Below, one piece after another: positions 18,810 through 31,266 of a DNA stretch of 64,000 bases. The translations under genes were made by a program, and so were the position numbers. The stretch is from Hirsutella rhossiliensis (Eukaryota > Ascomycota > Sordariomycetes > Hypocreales > Ophiocordycipitaceae). Positions within the stretch are counted from its first letter, which is position 1. Each line of letters starts with the position of its first letter. The stretch spans positions 1,984,001 through 2,048,000 of the forward strand of contig NW_025408668.1 of the NCBI RefSeq assembly GCF_020360975.1. Reading direction: 5' to 3'. A model generated the notes under the pieces. That model did no database searches. It was given only the letters and a program-made list of their open reading frames with translations, and was not told the origin of the DNA.

Positions 18810-19259
18810 CCGTGGACGAGGATTGGCCTTTTTTACATTTGATTTTTAAACGCCTTCACTTGGGGACATGGCATTGCGGCTGCTTTGGAGCGGCGGGTGT
18901 CTTTGATAGATTCTTTTGCCCTGTTCAAGGTTGAGCTCCGGGCGCCTGCCTTTATAGGGAAATATATACGACCTGGCACTATCATTAGATGACTAACAGT
19001 CTACTGGCCGAAGTCTGGAAAAACTGTTTTATGTCCCCTTTCCTAAAACAGGTGAAAGGATCGCCGACTCCCTCTTGTGAAGACTAGCTTATGGCTGATA
19101 AGGAAACAACTGCTTTGGCTATTATCTAGAGATTTAGTCGGCGAGATAAGTAGAAGCCCCGAAACTTAAAGGAATTAGATGTTAACAAGGAACTATTTTA
19201 GACTTTAATCGCTAAATTTAAAGACAGGCTAACAATTAACACGTATAATAATTATATAA
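18810..19259. other. Transition from gene island to AT-rich repeat compartment
   Basis: The UFD2 3' flank is GC-rich to about 18950; then composition turns AT-rich with TpA excess. The part 18960-19259 still carries some CpA and TpG and has no recognisable gene. It may be the edge of an old retrotransposon. Confidence 0.5.
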
Positions 19260-19560
19260 CTGTTACGGGCTGGGCCACACTGTGCGCCCGGGCAACCGAC
19301 CATTGATAGGCGTGGTCAATTAACTAGCTAGGCGGCTTAGTTAATTCGTCTTCTTTTGCCCTCTGCCGCCGTTGTAACTATTACTAGTTGTTAGGTCTTT
19401 GCATTGACGAAAGAGGGTGTAGATTGCACTATTCTGCCTAAAAGAGGGAGTCTATAGGTGTGACTTTAAGAAAGGCCCTGACTAAGTTAGCACACCTAAC
19501 TTCCGGCACCCCCTACTTCCGGCACCCTTCGCAGTACTAAGGCAGGCATATTCTAACCGT
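19260..19560. repeat. Island of weakly RIP-mutated repeat sequence with two ACTTCCGGCACC copies
   Basis: The segment starts TGTTACGGGC, LTR-like, and keeps many CpA and TpG dinucleotides, unlike what follows. Near its right end are two direct copies of ACTTCCGGCACC (19499-19510 and 19515-19526), followed by CTTCGCAGTA. Such motifs resemble the terminal repeats of fungal Tc1/mariner-type elements, but I cannot find a partner terminus, so assignment is tentative. Confidence 0.35.
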
Positions 19561-20595
19561 AATTAAAGCCGCATTTTAATATCACGATAATTAAATTTAG
19601 TATTTCTAGCTACTCTAGCTACTAGCTATTATAAAGAGCTTTAAATCCTACGTTCTAATTAGCTATAGTAGCGGTAGCTAGCTTAAGTATACTATTATAG
19701 AGTAAGTAAATATAAGAGTCTTTAACTATTATAAGTTATAGGCTTAGGCTATAGCCTAAGCTATATAGTTATATATAGAGGGCTAGATCCTATATATATA
19801 TATATAGGCTAGCCGCGTATAAAAGAGCTTTATATAGCTTATTAATATTATCCTATAAATAGTACCTAGATATATACCTCTACTTACTCTATAATAATAT
19901 AAGCTATTAACTAATAGATTTAATAGATATCTCCCTAAAAAGGGTACTACTTCTTTAAGGGAGCACCCCGCTACCCCTTAAGTAGATAGGAAGTATTATA
20001 GCTATCCTAGAAGTAATTAAAAGCGCGATAGCTAGCTAGAAGAATAAGGTTCTTACTATACTAAGGGAGCCTCTATAAGACTAGCGTTAACCCCTATAAC
20101 CTCCGTAACGCTAGCTATAGTAGCGGCACTACTAACGTAGAAGCCGCTCTCTTAGCCGACTTAAGATAGTAAGCCTAAGTCCTTTTACTTCTTCCTTAGC
20201 TAGCTATAAATAAAGTTTATAATAGATAAGAAATAAGGCTTAAATAGCTATTATAATATAGCGTAGTATTTCTTTATATACTATTAAAGCCCTAGATATA
20301 GCGGATCTTTAGATTCTAAGATAAGGGCGGCCTTAGGGGTAAACGCGACCTATAGGACTTCTTTTAATACCTTATATATATATTTAGTAATATATAAGAG
20401 TAAGAGAAAGTATAGGATAAGCTATAGACTCTTAGGTAAAGGGATAGGTAAACCTTTAGTAAATTCCTTTTTAATAAAAAAGAGACGCTCTTATAAGTAG
20501 TAGGAACTATAGTATAGGAAGATAATATAAAGCTTATATAGTTATAGAACTTAATTAAACTAGCTTTATAAGAGCTACTTATCTTTATAATTATA
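19561..20595 (+). mobile_element. Old RIP-mutated Gypsy element, probable gag part (piece 1)
   Basis: Heavily RIP-mutated DNA: CpA and TpG almost absent, TpA dominant, CpG still present. Plus-strand frames from about 19930 read as retrotransposon-like protein between RIP-type stops (for example ALGVNATYRTSFNTLY and VIYKSKRKYRISYRLLGKG). Later pieces of the same older element lie at 29898-30001, 42664-43619 and 49409-49558, where a zinc knuckle and protease follow in the expected order, so this piece is most likely gag. Its left limit is uncertain. Confidence 0.45.
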
Positions 20596-21065
20596 TATTA
20601 TAACTACGGTTAGCGGGCTATAGGAGAGCCGGCTACGTTTACGTAATAAGGCGGCTCGGAATAATAGTTAGGACGAGAAGTTACTTAGGCTTAGCTTACC
20701 TAGAGTATATATAAGCTAAGTAAGCCTTATATAGATAGATTACTACTTAGGAGTATAGCTTATAAGTAAGCTATAGTAAGCTATAAAGGGGATTATAGCT
20801 AGGACCGTGATCTAAGGATAGTCTTTATAGGTATATATAGCTACCTACTTTTACTCCTTTAGATAGATAGCTCTCTAGCTTTTAATATAGATCTTTATTA
20901 TAATTCTATCTCTAATTTTAATTACCTAGTTATAGTCTATAGTCTATAACCTCTAACTTATTACTAACGTAATATACTAATTATTACTTAGACTACGCCC
21001 TATTATATCTATTAATATAAACCCCTTAATAGGTTTATCCCTTAGGAATAATACTAGTTATTATA
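20596..21065 (+). repeat. Gypsy-1 5' LTR
   Basis: 470 bp, RIP-mutated. It matches the 3' LTR at 29428, the Gypsy-2 LTR at 59045 and, reversed, the Gypsy-3 LTR at 51314/57627. A TATA-like run (GGTATATATAGC) lies in its middle. Confidence 0.9.
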
Positions 21066-24000
21066 TATTAAAAGCTCTTATTTAATATAATACTATATTA
21101 CTTTAAGTAATATCGTAACTATTAATATACCTATATAGTAAGCTAGATTAACTAACTCTAGAGCTATTATATCGCCTTAGGATATAATATATAAGATTAT
21201 AACCCTTTAATATAAGGTATAGTTACTTAGGAATAAAGGAGGTAATAAATAAGTTAGGGACCTTAGAGAAGTAATTAAACTAAAATAGCTAGGACTATTC
21301 GATAGTACTTATAGTATGCTTTAAGACTTTCTTACTTAACTTAAGGCCTACTACCGGTTTTACCTTATTAAACTCTTAGACTTAGTCGAAAAGGTACTTT
21401 ATATAGGAAATTATTTATTTAGAATAGTACTTACTTAGTTTAAACTTATTATAAGGGATTTTCTCGATAACTAACTAGCGTAATAAGATAATAAGATAGA
21501 TAAAGTCTTTACTAGTTTCTAAGGATTTAAAGAAGCTATTATAAAGGTATTTAGAATAACTAATAAGGAATAAGAAGCTAAATAAAAACTTTAAGAACTC
21601 TAATAAAGGATCTTAGTATTAGATTATACTATAAAGTTCTATTAAGTTACCTTAAAGCTTAATTAAGATAACGAACCTTTTATATTACGATTCTACGATA
21701 GGCTTAAAGAAGAAGTTAAGGACGAGCTTTATAAGGAAAATCGACCTAATAACCTCTTAGACTATATTACTATAGTAGTATAAATCGATAATAGATAGTA
21801 TATATAATACTAAGAAAAGAAATAAGGAAGAGGAAACTAAAACCCTTCCTATAAGAATAACTTTAACTAACGCGCTAACTATAAAAAGAAGCGCGAAACT
21901 CCTATTACCTACGCTTATATAACTAACTTAAGTAGGATAGATCTTATAAGAAGGTATAAGTAATAAGCATAGAATCGGGTAATTAATAATATAAGCGGAA
22001 AGATCGGTCGAAGGAGTATAGGGTAGGATTTCGTCCGGAATTTATAATGAGTATATAAGGGGTTAAATAATATATTAAAAGAATAGCGTTGTAAAAGATA
22101 CTTGCGAACTTACTTATTTAATCTACTACTCCTAGGGAAATCCTTCGTCTTTTATAGACCATATCTCGCCTACTAGTAGACTAATTAGTTAGCTTTCTAG
22201 CATATTCTATAGTGCTTAAAAAGCTCTATCTATAGTATATCTTCCTAACTTAGTAGGTGGTCTGATTGTGGCGTAATGGTTGACGTAAGACTATAGGTTC
22301 TAGCATAAGTAGTGGATTTAACTAGAATGTTCTATGCCCTACCTATTCTCGTATCGCGGATATCTTCGGAACCGCTAGGCTAAAATAGGCAATAGGGTAT
22401 CCGTTCTGCTCGTAATTGACTTATGCATTTTATATATATTTTTGTTTGTAAGGATAGGCTTATCCTGACCCGCTTTTCCTAGAGGAAGGTATAGATGTCT
22501 AGTAGAGGTCTTTATCTTTTAAGGGTTATTCCCTTAGACTATATTATAGAGCCTCTTTTTACTAGTTTATTCTATAAAGCCTCCGTATACCTATTATTTC
22601 TTTATAATAGTAAAATAGGAATATAAGGGTATATTCTTATAGATCTAGATATAATATAGAAAAGTAAAAGAAAGTATTTTAATTATAGGAAACTTAGATA
22701 TTACTTTAAAGAATATAAATAATCTTATAAGGAGAAGAAAACCTATTAAGTACTAGCCCTAGAAGGTAAGAAATACTTAAACGCTATTAATAGATAGGAA
22801 CTAAAGTATAAACTCCTTAGTTAAACTATATACTACAACGATAAATATATAGTATACTTAAGTAATAAGAATAGTACTAGATAGTTCCTAAAGCTATTAA
22901 AGAAGACCTTTATAATAATATAATAAAGGGATCTTAAAATATAGAAATAAGTTAAATTTATAGAACTAAAATACCCTTATCTTAAAGGAGTCTCCTAAGA
23001 CTAGATTAAGAAGAACGGTAAATAATTCTAGGAATATATATAAAATAAAAATCGATAATAACGATAAGTAGTCTATAAATAATATAATAAAGAAGATATA
23101 GATATAGCCCTTATACTTACGAAACTTAGATAATAACTTAAAGAGGAATAACGAAGTATTAACGATATAAGCTCTAAAGAATAAGAAATACCTAGAAAAA
23201 TAAAAGATAAGAACGAACTTATATTACTACCCTCGCTACTAAGGGAAAATACTACGATTAGAAAATACGCTTTATACTTTAAAGAATTTAAAGAAATACT
23301 TAAAATTAGAACCTAATAAATACCTTAAATTCTTATAGAAAACTAATAAGCTATATTAATTCGATATTAACTAGTACTATATAAAAGAGACTATACTATA
23401 GCTATCGTTATAGTTACTACCTTTATAGCTTTATAATAAGAATAGTAACTATAAGGAGAATTTAAAGATAATCTATAAATACTACTTACTTATAAGTACT
23501 ATAAGTATATTTTATAGATATTATACGTTTACTTAGACTATATAATATACTTTTAGATAAAGGTATAATATAACGCCTTCCCGGTTAAGTTTAAAAGATA
23601 AGTACTTTTAAAACCCTACTTAAGTATAAAACTAAACTACTAGAAAATCGATTAACGCTACCTAAACGACTAAGTTATATTATTAGAACCCGATTATAGT
23701 ACGCTACTTAAATACCGCGATAATTATAGTTTATTAACGAGATATCTTTTAAAGATATATAAAATCTATAAATATACTAAAATAAAGGAATAGTATAATA
23801 CTACTTACTTTAAGGTATCTAAACTATTAATCTTTTAAAGACTTATATAATAAATTAAATATAATAAAGAAGATTATAATAAATATATATACTTAAACTA
23901 TAAAGTTTATAAATACGAAAAAGTATAAGTATAGTATAAATAATATAATAGTATACTAAAAGATTATTAGTAATATATATAAAGGCTATAAGCTATATTT

Positions 24001-27000
24001 AACGAAGTAAAAATTAATATAAAGATACTATATATAAAATAGAAAGACGCTAAATAAAAACTTAACCTTTAATATAAAAACAAATAAAATTATAAAGTAT
24101 AGTATATAATTAACTATAAAGTAGTATAATATAAACGATATAGCGTTAAGAAATAAGAAATCTTTAATTAGCTATAAGAAATTAGTCTCTTAAGCCCTAA
24201 TATAATACTATATAACGAAAATATAAAGAAACGATATTAATAATAAATTAAAGAAGAATACTTAAATAAAATAAATAAGGACTAAGTAAAAAATAAGGTA
24301 TACTATTTATAAAAGGGCTATAGACTAGTATAATATAATAAGATCTAAGGACCCTATATATAGTAATAGTAAGCTATAGCGACTAAATAGTATTAGATAT
24401 CTAAATTATAGGATATTATATATATATACTTTTAGACTATAGCGCGATAAGTAATTACGTTTTACTTAAAGTTATTAATCGTTATTAACTTATATAGAGA
24501 TATAAGATAGATCTATATAAACTTATAAATATTAAAGGAGAGGCCTTTAACTATAATAATAGAATTATTAATATAGAGATTAATTACCTTAATATTAATA
24601 TCTAGGGCTATAATAAATAAGTTAACTTTAATATTATAGATATTAAAGAATACGACCTTATATTAAGGCTTTTATAGCTATAAGAGAGCAACCTATTAAT
24701 TAACTAGAAAACTAGCTAGCTATATTAGAACGAAGATATAAATTTCTAGGACTAGTAGATTTAAAAGAAAGTAAAAATTTATAATAATTTAGCTACTAAA
24801 TAGGATAAAAAGGATAACCGTTTAAGTAAATTATTATAGGCTTTAGCAATATAAATAAAAATAGTAACTAAACTAATAGATATAATAAAATCGACTAATA
24901 AGACCTATATATTAACTAATATAGCTATATAACCTAGCATCCGATATAAATAAAATAAAGGATATAATATAAAGATCTAAAGAGTTATTACTACTTTAAG
25001 GAAAGACCTTAAATAAATTAATAAAGAGCTTAAGTTAAGAGAAACTAGCTCTTAAAAGAAAGAATAAAGCCTATAAGATAGAATAAAGAATATCCCCTAA
25101 GAATACCGGAAATATAATAAACTCTTTAAGGAAGAACTTAAGATAAGGTTACTTAAATATAGCTAATAAGACTACGAAATTTATCTTAAGGATAGAATAA
25201 CGCTAACGTTCTATAAGATCTATAACTTAAATAAAAAGCAACTATAAACGCTATAGGACTACCTCGATAAGAATCTATAAAAGGGATATATATAAACGTT
25301 AATATCTAAAGTAAGCTACCTAGTTATATTTATTTTAAAGAAAAATAGTAAGCTATAACTAGTTATTAATTATAAACGCTTAAACGATATTATAATAAAG
25401 GACTAAATACTATTACCGCTTATATTAAAACTATAAGATTAACTATATAGTAAAAAATAGTTTATAACCCTTAACCTTAAAGGCGCTTATAACTTAATAT
25501 ATATAAAAAAGGGATATAAATAGATAATAGCCTTTAAAACGAAATTCGGATTATTTAAATATCTAGTAATACTATTTAGACTTATAAATATACTAGCTAC
25601 CTTTTAACGGATAATTAATAATATCCTATATAAATACTTAGATATCTTTATAGTAGTATACCTAGATAATATCCTAATCTTCTTAGATACCTTAAAAGAA
25701 TATAAGGAATATACTTATAAGGTACTCCGCGTACTTTAAAATATAAAGTTACTAGTTAAACTAAAGAAAAGTAAGTTCTATATATAAGAAGTAGACTTCC
25801 TTAAATATATAATCTTACTAAGAGAGATATAAATATAATAAGATAAGATTAACTTAGTTAAAGAGTAACTAACGCTAAAGAACGTTAAAGATATATAAAG
25901 TTTCCTAGGATTTATAAATTACTATTAACGATTTATTAAAGATTTTAGAAAGATTATAGTACTACTATATAACTTAATAAAAAAGGAAAAAGAATTTATA
26001 TAGGACGATAAAGCTAATAAAGCTTTTAAATATATTAAGACTATAATTATATAAGAATAAGTCTTAACTACCTTTAATCTAAAATAATAAATCGAACTTA
26101 AAACCGATATATTAAACTTTACTTTAAAAGTATAAATTAAATAAAAGGATAATAAAGGAAGACTATAACTAATTATATTTTACTTAAAAAAGCTATATAG
26201 CGTAGAACTTAATTACCCTATCTATAATAAAGAATTCCTTATAATTATTTAAGCTTTTAAGGAATTTCGATACTACCTTCTTAGAAGTAAATATAAAGTT
26301 AAGGTCTATATAAATTATAAGAATATCTTATACTTTATAATAATATAATAGTTAAACGGATAATAGATCTAATAAGCTAAATACTTATTAGAATTCGACT
26401 ATAAAATAATTTATAGAAAAGGAATAAAAAACGGTCGAGCTAATACCCTTAGTTAATAAAGCAACTATAATATAAGGGTACTTATAGCGAAAGGATAGCT
26501 CTTAGAAATTAACGAAAACGGGAACTACTAGTAATAATAGCTAAATATAATATTTAAAGTATAACCTAATAACTTAATATACTAAAAGATCCTAAGATAG
26601 ATAAAAGAATATAAAGTACTAAATAGATATAATATAAAATATTTAGAAGTTCTAATATATAAAAATAAAATCTAGATACTATTAAAATTATAAGATAAAG
26701 TTATATAAGATATATATAAATATCTAATATATAGATACTAAGGAATCTAAAGAATAATAAAATAGATTAAACGATAATATAACTTTTTATAGCTTAAAAA
26801 AGTAGTATAATAAGTTATTAAAAATATAAACTTTATATATAAAGTAAAACTAAATAATATAAACTATATAAAGAATTATAACCGCTACTAGTACTAAAGA
26901 AACTATAGGATTTAATAGCTTTTAACTATATTATAAAGCTACTACTATTAAAAGAACCTATAACTAACGTTAAATATAATAGTATATTCGTTATTACTAA

Positions 27001-27930
27001 TAAACTAATAAAGTATAAATACTTTTTACTATATAAAGAAGTAAGTAATATAAAAGAGCTAGTATATATATTCCTACGAATAATTATTAGTAATTATAGA
27101 CTATTAAACGAGATTATCTTTAATAAAGGAAGTATATTTATAGCTAAGTTTTAGTAAGCTCTTATAGTATAATTAAGGACGAAATATAAGCTTAGTATAG
27201 CTTATTACCTATAAATAGATAGATAAATAAAACGACTTAACTAAACGCTTAAATAATATTTACGATACTATATTAACTATAAATAAAACAATTAAGTTAA
27301 ATAGCTACTAATAGCGTAACTAGCTTATAATAGCTTAGTTATAGAAATAACTAAGCTCTTATTAGTATACGCTAATTATAGATATAACCTAGAAGTATTT
27401 AAGGTTACTCGATAAGGACTATAAGTAGAACGAGTAATACTATAAGTAGATTAGCTATAAAATTATATAAAGAAATATAATAAGAACTTTAATTTATTAA
27501 AGAATAAATATCTACTTACTATAATCGGAAAAGATTATAAGGACTAATCTTTTAAGAGGGAGATATAGTTTACCTTATATAACGAAATATTAAAATAAAA
27601 CGACTAAGTAATAAATTAGATTTTAAGAAACTTAGACCGTTTAAGGTTAAGAAAACTATTTTAAAAGTTAACTATAAACTTTCGTTACTAGTAATAATAT
27701 AGATATACCTAATATTTTATATCTTATTATTAAAACTACTACTATAAAACGCTAAACTATAAGAAAAAATTAAAGTTAATAACGATTAAGAATATAAAGT
27801 AGAATAAATACTAAATATAAGAAAATAAGGTTAGTAATAAGAATACCTTATTAAATAGAAAGGATATAGACTAGAAGAAAATACCTAGGAACTATTTAAG
27901 TACTTAACCTACTATAGTTCTCTACTTTAA
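21066..27930 (+). pseudogene. Gypsy-1 gag-pol, RIP-degenerated
   Basis: Protein signal persists between TAA/TAG stops at former CAA, CAG and TGG codons. Gag occupies about 21.1-22.7 kb (interrupted by a solo LTR) and protease about 24.4-24.7 kb. Reverse transcriptase lies at about 25.2-26.0 kb, with the catalytic YLDD box read as YLDN at about 25659 and the downstream FLGFINYYQRFIKDF motif. RNase H covers about 26.1-26.5 kb and integrase about 26.9-27.4 kb. A chromodomain with EYLIKQKGY follows at about 27790-27905. The order PR-RT-RH-IN-chromodomain identifies a chromovirus-type Gypsy. Inactive. Confidence 0.88.
21955..22641 (-). repeat. Solo LTR of the Copia-A/B family inside Gypsy-1
   Basis: 687 bp, opposite in orientation to the Copia-A LTR, flanked by the 5-bp target duplication GATCT (21950-21954 and 22642-22646). 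The uninterrupted target is visible in Gypsy-2 near 60390. RIP is weaker in its central part than in the surrounding Gypsy. It is probably the product of LTR-LTR recombination. Confidence 0.9.
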
Positions 27931-28260
27931 TAGTTCTATTAGTAAAATCTACCTTAGGTATCGTAAAATCGCCTAACGAACTAATAGCATTCTAATTAAT
28001 TATATTAAATCTACCTATAGACTAAATATTAACTACCGCTTTAGATTCTTAGCGCTTAGCCTTATTAAGGTTATCTAAGAAATAAAGGCCTTAATAGACT
28101 ATCTTAATACCTTTTATTTTTAGTTAGCGCTTTTAATAGTAAAGCCGCGCTAAACGAGCTAAGGCTTTATTTAAGTCGGCTTAAGCTTTTAATATTCGCT
28201 CCTTAGTAATTTCTTCTTCTTTATTTAATCGATCGGACTTTATATACCTAGGAAGCCTAC
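27930..28260 (-). pseudogene. Antisense RIP-mutated coding remnant in the Gypsy-1 3' region
   Basis: On the minus strand, reading from about 28255 downward and ignoring RIP-type stops, the frame gives RLNKEEEITKERILKA, ADLNKALARLARLYY, GLYFLDNLNKAKR and ISSLGDFTIPKVDFTNRTIK. The pattern (a Leu/Arg-rich helix, then an RGL-like and LDxL segment) resembles a C-terminal motif I associate with many fungal transposase-like and repeat-borne proteins, from memory. It lies between the chromodomain and the 3' LTR, antisense to pol. Confidence 0.45.
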
Positions 28261-29427
28261 TAGCTATAACGCTAGAGTCGGTTCGAATCTAGCTAAGGGC
28301 ACGATTAATTTTTAGTTAGACTAGTAAACTATACTAACCTACTTATTAATTAGCTAATTAGCGCTTCTAGAAGCGCTTATAAATATACTAGCAGTCTAGC
28401 CCCGCTATAAGTAGGCCGGCCCGGACCTCGCCTACCTAGACCTAGCGACGAATTTATTAGGACCTCCCCCTAACCCCGGTCCGGGCCCCCCGACTAGGAA
28501 AATAAAAACCTAGGGCCGATACTAGTAACTTAATAAGTATAGCGCGAAGCCGGTGCGATAACCCGACTACCGGCCCGGCTAAAAGCTAGTATTAATAAAA
28601 AATAGCCCGCTAAGCCTTATAGCGGAAAAATAAGGTAGAGCCTAGGAAGATATTATTATAGGATAAGGTCGGAGATAATTATATAATTAACTATTAACCG
28701 TTAACTAAAAAAAAACGCTCGTACTACCGATTAACGCTATATACCCCGCGTATATAAAGGAGTTACTTTCTAAGGTTACTTTATAGCGGGGCTAATACGA
28801 TTCCGACTAACTATAACGATACCTAAGATAGCCGGCGTAAGATTCCTATATATCGTAACCGCGACCCGGTATAAGGGCGGACTAGCTATAAAAGAGGGGA
28901 GGGTTTTCCTCTAAGCAGTTTAGTTTTTCCCTCTTATTTAACATCGAAGTTCTAGATACCTTTAGATAGGTTACTAGTATAATCTTAATAATAATAATCG
29001 ATTAGACTCTAGATTTATTTAGGATACTAGGAAATATATTAGCTATAAATAATAAGTAGGATAATAAAGTTACCTATAAGAGCTAATCGCTATGCCTAAC
29101 GTATTATAGGAACGACCCTACTATATATATTTAGTATACTTAAAAGATTTCTTTAGTATTTTATAGCGGAAGCTATATAATAAATAAAAAGAATATAGTA
29201 TAACGTTAAAACTAAGACGATTAATAGACTTAGCTAACCGAATACGCTTAAGGGTCTTATAAGAACGATCCTTCGATACGTAACTAGATATACTATTAGT
29301 AGTATATCCTAAGGGATAGAAAGGATAAAACGGGGAGTATATATACGCGCGATAAGGGTATATTTATATATAGCGGCTAAGGCAGTAATAGGTCTTATAG
29401 ATAAGACTAAAAGGAGGGGAGATATTA
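28260..29427. other. Gypsy-1 long 3' non-pol region
   Basis: About 1.2 kb between pol and the 3' LTR, more GC-rich (28390-28560) than the rest of the element. I see no confident coding frame. A GGTTCGAATCT string near 28284 looks like a tRNA B box but no tRNA fold can be built around it. Confidence 0.5.
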
Positions 29428-29897
29428 TATTACGACTATAGTTAGCGGGCTATAAGAGAGCCGGCTACGTTTATATAATAAGGCGGCTTAGAATAATAGT
29501 TAGGATAAGAAGTTACTTAGGCTTAGCTTACCTAGAGTATACGTAAGCTAAGTAAGCCTTATATAGATAGATTACTACTTAGGAGTATAGCTTATAAGTA
29601 AGCTATAGTAAGCTATAAAGGGGATTATAGCTAGGACTATAATTTAAGGATAGTCTCTATAGGTATATATAGCTACCTACTTTTACTCCTTTAGATAGAT
29701 AGCTCTTTAGCTTTTAATATAGATCTTTATTATAATTCTATCTTTAATTTTAATCACCTAGTTATAGTCTATAGTCTACGACCTTTAACTTATTATTAAC
29801 GTAATATACTTATTATTACTTAGACTACGCCCTATTATATCTATTAATATAAACCCCTTAATAGGTTTATCCCTTAGGAATAATACTAGTCGTTATA
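29428..29897 (+). repeat. Gypsy-1 3' LTR
   Basis: 470 bp, same length as the 5' LTR, differing from it mainly by RIP-type transitions. It is followed directly by the 14-bp copy of the left flank. Confidence 0.9.
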
Positions 29898-30001
29898 TCT
29901 TTATAATTATACTTATTAACTATAATAACTATATAAGCTAGTTAATAAAGGTAGTATAAAGCTATAAGTAAACGCTATATTTTTAAAAGCTTTATAAGTA
30001 T
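29898..30001 (+). mobile_element. Old Gypsy element, piece 2
   Basis: Short strip of the older host element between Gypsy-1 and the Copia composite. It begins with the 14-bp duplicate of 20582-20595 and ends with AGTAT, the target duplication of the Copia composite (29997-30001 and 42664-42668). Confidence 0.6.
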
Positions 30002-30520
30002 TATAAGAATATACCCTTATATTCCTATTTTACTATTATAAAGAAATAATAAGCATAGGGAGGCTTTATAAAATAAGCTAGTAAAAAGAGGCTCTATAAT
30101 ATAGTCTAAGGGAATAACCCTTAAAAGACAAAGACCTCTACTAGATATCTATACCTTCCTCTAGGAAACGCGGGTTAGGATAAGCCTATCCTTATAAACA
30201 AAAATATATATAAAATGCATAAGTTAATTATAAGTAGAACGGATACCCTATTGCCTATTTTAGCCTAGCGGTTCCGAAGATATCCGCGATACGAGAATAG
30301 GTAGGGCATAGAACATTCTAGTTAAATCTACTACTTACGCTAGAACCTATAGTCTTACGTTAACTATCACGCTATAATTAGACTACTTGCTAAGTTAGGA
30401 AGATATACTATAGATAGAGCTTTTTAAGCACTATAGAATATGCTAGAAAGCTAACTAATTAGTCTACTAGTAGGCGAGCAATGGTCTATAAAAGACGAAG
30501 GATTTCCCTAGGAGTAGTAG
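30002..30520 (+). repeat. Truncated left LTR of the composite
   Basis: It matches the first part of the 697-bp LTR at 30570 and stops at GGAGTAGTAG. There it jumps into 3' UTR sequence (30521-30569) normally found next to the 3' LTR; the same UTR is at 35450 in Copia-B, inverted. Confidence 0.88.
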
Positions 30521-30569
30521 GAAATAACTAGTAAAGAGCACTATTTACCTAGTACTCTTTAAGGGAGGC

Positions 30570-31266
30570 TATAAGAATATACCCTTATATTCCTATTTTA
30601 CTATTATAAAGAAATAATAGGCATAGGGAGGCTTTATAGAATAAGCTAGTAAAAAGAGGCTCTATAATACGGTCTAAGGGAATAACCCTTAAAAGACAAA
30701 GACCTCTACTAGACAACTATACCTTCCTCTAGGAAAGGCGGGTTAGGATAAGCCTATCCTTACAAACATAAATATACATAAAATGCATATGTTAATTACG
30801 AGCAGAACGGATACCCTATTGCCTATTTTGGCCTAGCGGTTCCGAAGATATCCGCGATACGAGAATAGGTAGGGCATAGAACATTCTAGTTAAATCCACT
30901 ACTTATGCTAGAACCCATAGTCTTACGTTAACCATCACGCTACAATCAGACCACCTACTAAGTTAGGAAGATATACTATAGATAGAGGTTTTTAAGCACT
31001 ATAGAATATGCTAGAAAGCTGACTAATTGGTCTACTAGTAGGCGAGCAATAGTCTATAAAAGACGAAGGATTTCCCTAGGAGTAGTAGATAGAATAAGTA
31101 AGTTCGTATATATCTTTTGCAACGCTATTCTTTTAATATATTATTCAGCCCCTTATATGCTCGTTATAAATTCCGGATAAAATCCTACCCTATACTCCTT
31201 TAACGGATCCTTCCGCTTACGTTATTAATTACCCGATTCTACGCTTAATGCTTATACCTTTTTATA
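30570..31266 (+). repeat. Shared middle LTR (5' LTR of Copia-A)
   Basis: 697 bp, ends TATAAGAATA and CTTTTTATA (RIP-mutated TG...CA). It is followed at 31267 by GGTTATAAGCCC, which fits a primer-binding site complementary to the anticodon region of initiator tRNA-Met. Confidence 0.88.

Larger units (their letters stand above)
20596..29897 (+). mobile_element. Gypsy-1: chromodomain-containing LTR retrotransposon, RIP-inactivated
   Basis: Complete element with equal-length 470-bp LTRs (20596-21065 and 29428-29897), plus-strand pol, and a solo LTR of another family inside it (21955-22641). The ends correspond to the TGTTACGAC and GTCGTCACA ends of the un-RIPed LTR at 63117. A polypurine run (AAAAGGAGGGGAGA) lies just before the 3' LTR. 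Immediately outside both LTRs is the same 14-mer TCTTTATAATTATA (20582-20595 and 29898-29911), longer than a normal target duplication. It is inserted into the older Gypsy gag. No open reading frame survives. Confidence 0.9.

Noticed and set aside
28270..28300. tRNA-like B box GGTTCGAATCT in Gypsy-1
   Set aside because: No A box at the right spacing and no acceptor or anticodon stem; also inside RIP-mutated DNA.
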